A stretch of 64,000 nt of DNA from Magnolia sinica (Eukaryota > Streptophyta > Magnoliopsida > Magnoliales > Magnoliaceae), in contig NC_080577.1 in NCBI RefSeq assembly GCF_029962835.1, positions 29,804,501-29,868,500 on the forward strand. Direction: 5' to 3'. Below, piece by piece: positions 22,701 through 31,700 of this stretch. The notes under the pieces were generated by a model. It saw only the letters and a list, made by a program, of their open reading frames with translations. It searched no databases and was not told the origin of the DNA. The first letter of the stretch is position 1. Every line of letters begins with the position of its first letter. The position numbers were made by a program, and so were the translations under genes.

Positions 22701-25700
22701 CAGCAAGTCTGGCAGGGCCTGTTACTAGGCGGATCTTCAGATGGATTGGTAGAACTGGTGGAGGAACATTACTAGGTGCTTCAGTACTTCTCGTGGAACA
22801 TCTAGAGTAGACCTGCAATGGTAGAGGATTTGGATGTGACTTCGTGGCTTGCTTTATAGGTAAATTTGTGTTTGTCACCACAGGAAGGCTAGTAGAGATA
22901 TTGGAATATTGCAAAATCTTCCCATCATCTGAGAAATATGTAGTTTCAAAAAATGGGACATCCATGGACACATATCGTCTACGGGTAATAGGATTATAGC
23001 ATTTCTAGCCATGTTGAGTATTTGAGTACCTCAAAAATACGCACTTTACAACTTTGGGTTTGATCTCATCTAAGACATGATCAAATTGATGTACAAAACA
23101 TACACATCCAAAAAGTTTAAGAGGAAGTGAAAAGGAAGGACACTGGGGATACAAGATAGACAAAGGAGTTTGACCTCCTAAAACTGATGAGGGCATTCGA
23201 TTTATAAGATAATATGCAGCTAAAACGACATCACCCTAAAAACTTTTGGAACCTTCACATCTAATAATAATGCCCTAGCTACTTCAAGCAAATGACGGTT
23301 TTTATGCTAAGCAACTCCATTTTGCTGCTATGCATGCGCAAGACGTTTGATGAATGATGCCATGAGATAAGAGATTGGAGTTAAAAAGATTTGATCTCTA
23401 CTCGTTGGCATTCTCTGATCTTAGTGTCAAAGGAAATATCAACCTACACAGCAGATTTATGTCAAAGGAAATATCAATCTACACAGCAGATTTACAGCTT
23501 TACAGATTTACAGATTTACAGCAGATTTACAGCTAATATCTACAGCAGATTTACAGCTAATAGCAGATTTACAGCTAATATCTACAGCTTTGACTGATAT
23601 GACAGTTATACAGATTTATTCCTTCCTTAATTAGGATATATTAGCTGTACAGTATATTTAGATAGATGTATATATGGTAGGGGCTGAAGATCAGCTTGTA
23701 TTTCTTCCCTAAATAGCTTGTAATCTACCTATATAATGGGCAATTGTCAATGAAGAAAGGCAGACTTTTTCAAAAGGACTCTAAACTGTCATGGTATCGG
23801 AGCTATAGCTCTAAATTTCCATTTGTCTCGTGCTCTCAAGTTTCTTAGTCTCGGTTATTCTTGTTCTAGTTCTGTTGACCTCATGTCTTCCGATAAGTCT
23901 GATGTTTCTTTGATTCGTTTCAATGGCAAGAACTACTCTGCTTGGGCGTTTCATTTCAGGATTTTCGTCAAAGGTAAGGAGTTGTGGGGACATGTTGATG
24001 GCAGTAACCTAGCTCCTGACAAAGACAAAGACAAAGACCGACACGCCAAGTGGGAAGTCAAGGACGCACAAGTTATGGCATGGATTTTGGGATCCGTTGA
24101 ACCCAACATCATCTTGAACCTTCGATCTTCTCAGACTGCAGCTCAGATGTGGACATACCTGAAGAAGGTCTACAGTCAACAAAACACTGCTCGTCGTTTC
24201 CAGCTTGAACATGAATTGGCCACTCTCCAACAGGATAGTCTTTCTATCTCCGATTTTTACTCTAGATTCACTAATCTTTGGGCTAAATACACTGATATAG
24301 TTTATGTTGACTTACCATCCGAAGGTCTTAGTTCTGTTCAATCTGTCCATGAAACTACTCAGAGGGATCAATTTCTAATGAAACTAAGGTCTGAATTTGA
24401 AGGCACCAGATCCAATCTTATGAACCGAGAATCTGTCCCCTCCTTGGATACATGCCTAAATGATCTTCTTCGCGAGGAACAGCACCTTCTCACTCAAACC
24501 ACCATGGAACAACGACGATCTACATCTGTTCCTGTAGCCTATGCAGCACAAGGCAGGCCATGAAGCAGGGATATGAGCACTGTTCAGTGCTTCTGTTGCA
24601 AGGGATTTGGTCATTATGTTGCAAACTGTCCCCGAAAATTCTGCAACTATTGCAAAAAGGATGGCCATATCATCAAGGAATGCCCAACTCGACCCCCCAA
24701 GAAATCGGAGACAGCATATACTGTCTCAGTTGGCTCTTCTAGTGCGGGTAGTTTGGTGAATACAACACAAAGTGCTCCTGCTCCTGCTCCCATTTCAGTC
24801 CAACCCGTGACCCCTGACATGATTCAACAAATGATCATTTCTGCATTTTCAGCTTTAGGACTCTCAGGTAAACCCTTCACTACATCATCTCCTTGGTACT
24901 TTGATTCCGGGGCTTCCCATCATATGACAAACAATGCTGCTTCTCTTACCAATGTAAACAAATATTTTGGAAATCTCAAAATTCATACTGCTGATGGCAA
25001 TCATTTACCTATCACGGCCACTGGTGATGTTTCCTCCTCTCTCACTGATGTCTTCGTATCTCCCGGTCTTACCACCAATCTTGTGTCTGTTGGTCAGTTA
25101 GTTGATAATGATTGTAAAGTAGAGTTTTCTAAATCTGGTTGTGTTGTGCAGGATCAACAGTCAGGGCGGATGATCGCGAGGGGGCCTAAAGTGGGACGTC
25201 TTTTTCCTCTTCAATTTCCTTTGTCTTCTTTTTCTTTGCCTTTTGTCGCTTGTAATTATGCTCATGTTGATTACCGAGCGTGGCATAAACGTCTCGAACA
25301 TCCAAACTCTAATGTACTTCATGCTTTATTGAAATCTGGTTTTCTTGGGAATAATGAAACACCATCTCTTAGTGTTGTTCAGTTTGATTGCAATTCTTGC
25401 AGACTTGGCAAAAGTAAAACTCTACCCTTTCCTTTTCACACACCGCATGTTGTCAAACCTTTCGATCTGATACATAGTGATGTGTGGGGTATGGCACCAG
25501 TCACTTTGCATGCTAATTACAAATACTTTGTCACTTTTATTGACGACTATAGTCGTTTCACATGGATTTATTTCCTTCATTCCAAAGACGAAGTATTTTC
25601 TGTTTTTAAGATTTTTCATGCATATATTCAGACACAATTTTCGGCCCATGTCAAAATCCTTCGTTCTGACAATGGGGGTGAGTATATGTCTCATTTGTTT

Positions 25701-28700
25701 CAGGACTTCCTACAGAATCATGGCATCATCTCTCAACGGTCTTGCCCTTCGACACCTCAACAAAATGGAGTGGCTGAAAGGAAGAACCGTCACCTTCTTG
25801 ATGTGGTTCGCACTCTTCTGTTAGAATCTTCCACGCCCTCTCGATTTTGGTGTGAAGCTCTTTCCACTGCTGTCCATCTCATTAACAGATTGCCTTCTCC
25901 CACATTGAACCATGACTCACCTTTCACCAGTTATTTGGTCACCCTCCAACTTATTCTAACCTTCGTACCTTTGGTTGTGTCTGTTATGTTCATCTTCCTG
26001 CACATGAACGCACAAAACTTACGGCTCAATCAATTAAATGTGCTTTTCTAGGATATTCAGTACAGCAAAAAGGTTTTCTTTGCTATGATCCAAATCTGTG
26101 TCGCATTCGAGTTTCTAGAAATGTGATTTTTTTCGAAAATCAATATTTCTTTTCTACCCATCAGGATCATGTTTCTCCTTCATTTTCTGTTTTGCCTATG
26201 TTTCCTAACTCTCTTGCAGATCCAGTCCCTTCTAAACCTCTCCTAGTGTATCGACGACGCTCCACCGCCACTTCCCACCAACCTTCAGCACCTCCTGAGC
26301 CCCCTCAAGCTTCTTCCCCGACTGCTGCTCCTGTTTCAACACCTGCACCTCCCTCTCTCCGACTCAGTACTCGGGTTCGTAGACCCCCAGATAGGTTTGG
26401 TTTCTCTTCTCCTTCATCCTTCATAGCCACTTTGTCGTCTATTTCTCTTCCTTCATCTTATAAACAGGCAATGGAGCATGAGTGTTGGCGAAAAGCAATT
26501 GAAACCGAACTTCTCGCACTTGAAGAAAACCAAACATGGGATGTTGTTCCATGTCCCTCCTCCGTGAAACCCCTTGGCAGTAAGTTCGTGTTTTCTATCA
26601 AGCTTAATTCCGATGGGTCCATAGATCGTTACAAAGCTCGGTTAGTGGCACTTGGCAACAAACAAGAATATGGTCTCGACTATGATGAGACCTTTGCACC
26701 GGTCGCCAAAATGACCACTGTCCGAACTATACTCGCTCTTGCTGCATCCCAATCCTGGCCCTTACATCAAATGGATGTTAAGAACGCATTTCTCCACGGT
26801 GATCTCAAGGAAGACGTTTACTTGAAACTTCCCTCTGGTATGCCCACTTCCTCACCTACTGATGTTTGCAAACTGAAACGTTCTTTGTATGGTTTGAAGC
26901 AGGCACCAAGAGTATGGTTTGAGAAGTTTCGATCCACTTTGCTTAGTTTTTCTTTCACTCAAAGTCAGTATGACTCCTCTCTTTTTCTACAAAGGACATC
27001 CACAGTATCGTCGTCCTCCTTGTTTATGTGGACGATATCGTCATCACTGGCTCTGACTTGGAGGCAATCTCTGCGGTTCAGACTTTGTTGAATTCTACAT
27101 TTCACATGAAAGATCTTGGCCAGCTCACCTATTTCTTGGGTTTAGAGGTGCATCATCAACCGCACGGTCTCCTCTTGCATCAGCACAAGTATAGTCAAGA
27201 TCTGGTTCAGCTAGCCGGTCTCACCAACGCTACTTCGGTTGACACCCCCATGGAACTTAATGTGAAATATCAACGTGACGAAGGGGAGCTTCTTGAGGAT
27301 CCTACTACCTATCGGAAGTTGGTTGGTAGTCTTATCTATCTAACCATTACCCGACCAGACATCTCTTATGCTGTTCATACCGTCAGCAAATTCATGCAAG
27401 CACCGAGGCATCTCCATCTATCTGCAGTCCGCCGCATAATTCGCTACATTCTTGGGACACCTACTCGTGGCTTATTCTTCCCTTCCGGTTCTTCACTTCA
27501 GCTACAAGCCTATAGTGACGCTGACTGGGCTGGCTGCCCAGACACCAGGAAATCTACTACCGGCTGGTGTGTGTTTCTTGGTGATGCCCTTATCTCTTGG
27601 AAATGCAAGAAGCAGGACCACGTCTCCAAATCATCTACTGAGGCCGAGTACCGAGCCATGTCTGCAGCATGCTCCGAGATCATTTGGCTGCGTGGTCTCC
27701 TCACAGAGCTCAGTTTCATTCCCGTACATCCTACTCCACTCCATGCTGACAACACTAGTGCCATCCAAATTGCCGCAAACCCAGTCTATCACGAACGCAC
27801 CAAGCACATCGAGGTTGACTGTCACTCAATCAGGGAAGCCTATGATCATCAAGTCATCACTCTTCCACATATCTCCACAACTTTGCAGATCGCCAATATC
27901 TTCACAAAATCCATGCCACGTCAGCGCCATCATTTTCTCGTTAGCAAATTGATGCTTGTCGATTTACCAGCATCAATTTGAGGGGGGATGTCAAAGGAAA
28001 TATCAATCTACACAGCAGATTTACAGCTTTACAGATTTACAGATTTACAGATTTACAGATTTACAGCTTTGCAGATTTACAGATTTACAGCAGATTTACA
28101 GCTAATATCTACAGCAGATTTACAGCTAATAGCAGATTTACAGCTGATATGACAGTTATACAGATTTATTCCTTCCTTAATTAGGATATATTAGCTGTAC
28201 AGTATATTTAGATAGATGTATATATGGTAGGGGCTGAAGATCAGCTTGTATTTCTTCCCTAAATAGCTTGTAATCTACCTATATAATGGGCAATTGTCAA
28301 TGAAGAAAGGCAGACTTTTTCAAAAGGACTCTAAACTGTCACTTAGAACATATTTTAGCATCAAATCGAGTTTGGATTTGAGCATGAAATTCTTTAAAAC
28401 ACATAAACACCTTAGAATTATCTTTCATCAAATATAACCATGTCATTCTAGAGCAATCATCCACAAAAATAATAAAATAAAGTCAAATAAACTAGAAATA
28501 TGAATGGGTCCCTAAACATCTGAATGTATCAAATAAAATGGTTTATCACTAACTTTATCTTCACAGAAAAGAAAAGACATTGTGATGCTTGTGTAACTCA
28601 CAAGCTTCATATCCTAACTTAGACATATAGGACAAAGATGAGACAAGGCTCTTCAAATTAGGTAAAGATGGGAGCCCAAGCCTGGAATGCAATTGATGTG

Positions 28701-31700
28701 AAGAGATATTAGCTTGCAATGTAGCTCCAGCTTCAGTCATTTCACTCTTGAGATAGTGGAGTCCATTAGATTCATGCCCTCTGCCAATCATCCTCACCGC
28801 CTTTAGATCCTCAAACTCACAATAAGAGGGGAAAATTTTTGACAGAGCAATTCATAGATTTGGTTAGTTTGCTTACAGATAATAAGATCAATGGGAACTT
28901 TGGAATATACAAAACTAATGACAAGGAAAGATCAAATGTAGGACAAGAAGATATAGTGCCTTCACCAAATACACTAGTTGAAGTGCCGTCGGTCAAGGTG
29001 ACAAATGAAATGGATGAAGACTGGACTAACTTGGATAGCAAACTACGCTTACTGATCATATGATCGGAAGCACCATAATCAATAATCCACATGGATAACA
29101 CTAAAAAAATGTAAGACAAGATGTACATGACCATGCAATGGTAGCAGTGGAGGAAGATGCATGAGTGGAATGATTTTCTAGAAGCATGGCGTAATCTTCT
29201 ATGGACATAATGATTGTATCACCTGAAGTAATCGGCTCAGCATGAGTGGCAAGATTGGATACATAACCTTCAGAACTAACTTCAAAATAATTGACTTGAT
29301 TAGCCCAGGCAGGCTTCCCATTTAGATCTCGGCATGAATCAATACTATGATTGTTGAGGCCACAATGAGTGCAATGACGATTACTGTGACCACGACCACC
29401 TCCAAATCTACCGCCTTGACCACGGCCACCTCGACTTCCCCCATCACCTCCACCCGCTGCACCCATCACCTCCACCCGCTGCAGAGATAAAAGTTGAACT
29501 ACCTGATGAAGTGAAACTCTGAGTAGACATGTCAGTCGTCCTCTGAATTCTGGCAAACGCTTTTGTCACTGAGAGAATTTCACTACCTCGAAGAATTTGG
29601 GACCTCACAGGCTCGAACTCAGGTGGAAGGCCATAGAGAAATTTAGCAACACGAAATTCCTCCATTTGCCTAAGCATAACCTCGAAATTTGTTGACAATG
29701 GTTGATCTACATTCAACTCTTACCACATGCCGCGTAAGGCAGAATAATATTCTCCCACACTTTTATCTCCCTACTAGAATGCAAATATATTTTGTAGGAG
29801 TTCATAAATACGGATTAAGTTTTTTTTTTTTCACCAAAATACATCTCCTTCAAAGCGACCAAGACATCTTTGGCAGTCTTAAGGAAGATTACATTGGCCA
29901 TAATATGTGGTTCCATACTATTACACAACAATGCCCTAATTTGGGTAACCTCTGCCACCCAATCATCATAGTCTGTCATAATGATATTAGGTTTGGAGGA
30001 TGTCAAATATTTAACTTTTCTCTTTCTAGTCAGAAAAACTTCTACTGATGTGGCCCACTATAGATGGTTCGTGCCATTCAATTTCATTGATGTTATTTGG
30101 AGAGGCACCAAATCTGATGAGGATAAAATACTGCCCTTGGGATCATTTTTGAATAATAACAATAATTTTTCTTGAACACAAATCCTTCAACTTATCTCGA
30201 TCAACACAATAAAGGAGAGGCTTCAAACTTCTGAATTTTCAGCCTTCAAATATGATTTCATGCTTCAAAAAATTAAACATAGATTGCATATTAGATGAAC
30301 GATGGCCCACGTGGTTCCATCATGCGAATATAATGCAAAAGCGGGCCTTACACACCTTCATTAAACACGATTTCACCACCTATCACGTGGCGGTACAACA
30401 ACCAGAACAGATTAGGTTAGATCAACCCCAAACAAGTTAGGGTTTCCTAATAGAGAAAATGAAAAGAAAATAAATAACAAAGTAAGACAGAAGAGAGATC
30501 AAGAAGCAAAACTGGATCAATGTGGCTCTGATACCATGTTGTTGATCTAGAAGAAAGAATGAATGAAAGAAGGAGAGGAGAGGAAATACGTGAGAGAGTA
30601 GAGAGCCTTAGAACAACCCCGAACAGGTTAGGGTTTCCTAATAGAGAAAACGAAAAGAAAATAAATAAAAAAGTAAGACAGAAGAGAGATCAAGGAGCAA
30701 AAATGGATCAACGTGGCTCTGATACCATGTTGTTGATCTAGAATAAAGAATGAATGAAAGAAAGAGAGGAGAGGAAAAATGTGAGAGAGTAGACAGCCTT
30801 AGAAGCTCCCCAACTTTTGTTTTATTACTAGGGCTTTCACTTAGGAGTTGAAATTACAAGAATACCCTTATAGAAATGAACAAAAAGAAACACACTACTA
30901 GAGACTCAAAGACTCATGTACATTCAACCCAGATACATAAAGACTGAACCCCAACAAGATGACCACACGCGTGACCATGTCACACGTGTGGACATGTCAC
31001 GCATATGACCATTCTAACAACTACAATTAAATAAATAAAAGACTCTTTATCTAGCATTTCCTCCACTCATAAAATGCAAAAACATTTATAACATTACACC
31101 AAAATTGACTTCATTATAAGACCTTTTCTTTAGAACCATAGCCAACAAGGAATTAAAATCAACATACTATCAGTGGAGAATATATAGAGCCAGACATAAA
31201 TGATACAAATACCCCGTATGACTAACCAAATTGGATTCATCCATGAATTAAATACAGTGATTTCGAGATGTGAACCGACCATTGAGTGGCTAGTGTCACA
31301 CACTAAGAAAATCAATGACAACCAGCATACTCCATAAATTGGATCGGAAGACACATTCTGGATTAGGACTTATGAACTCCCAAAGGACATTGACCCAAAC
31401 CGATGCAAACTCCAGCTAGAGCAACAATAACATAGGAAACTATTAAAAAGGCCCAAGTCTAAGGCGTGTTTGACTCAAATAACAATAATATCTTTTTTCT
31501 ATTTTTCCTACATCAGCAAGTGATACTTGTGTGGGGATATGAAAGAGTTCTTTCTTTCCAATACAGCACAAAAGAGCCTCATTTTGTAATTTGGAGATTC
31601 CACTACAAGATGAAATTCCAAAATCACAAAGTGTTTGTCTCTACTCCTGAAATGGCATGAGCCAAATACAGCTGAAAAAGGAATTAAGGAAATCACAGAT

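Larger units (their letters stand above)
23425..28341 (+). mobile_element. Inner Copia retrotransposon (plus strand), recent insertion
   Basis: The LTR pair 23425-23791 and 27989-28341 flanks a 4.2-kb interior and is bounded by a perfect CTTAG duplication (23420-23424, 28342-28346). It lies inside the integrase of the outer element, in the opposite orientation. The last ~190 bp of the two LTRs look identical, so the insertion is young. Coding potential runs gag, zinc knuckles, protease, integrase, reverse transcriptase and RNase H, with one internal stop and two frame changes. Confidence 0.92.
20784..31019 (-). mobile_element. Outer Copia retrotransposon (minus strand) in intron 6, interrupted by a second Copia
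   Basis: LTRs at 20784-21032 and 30728-31019 share about 250 bp. Flanking 5-mers are ACTAT (20779-20783) and ACTAC (31020-31024), a near-perfect target duplication. On the minus strand the order is LTR, tRNA-Met primer site, gag, zinc knuckle, protease, integrase, reverse transcriptase, RNase H, LTR: the Copia order. Its own length without the inner element is about 5.3 kb. All coding blocks carry stops or frameshifts, so it is dead. It lies in the same orientation as the host gene. Confidence 0.85.

Noticed and set aside
23460-23590. Regularly spaced CAGATTTACAG repeats resembling a CRISPR-like array
   Set aside because: They lie inside an LTR, have no unique spacers, and recur in the other LTR. 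The genome is a plant.
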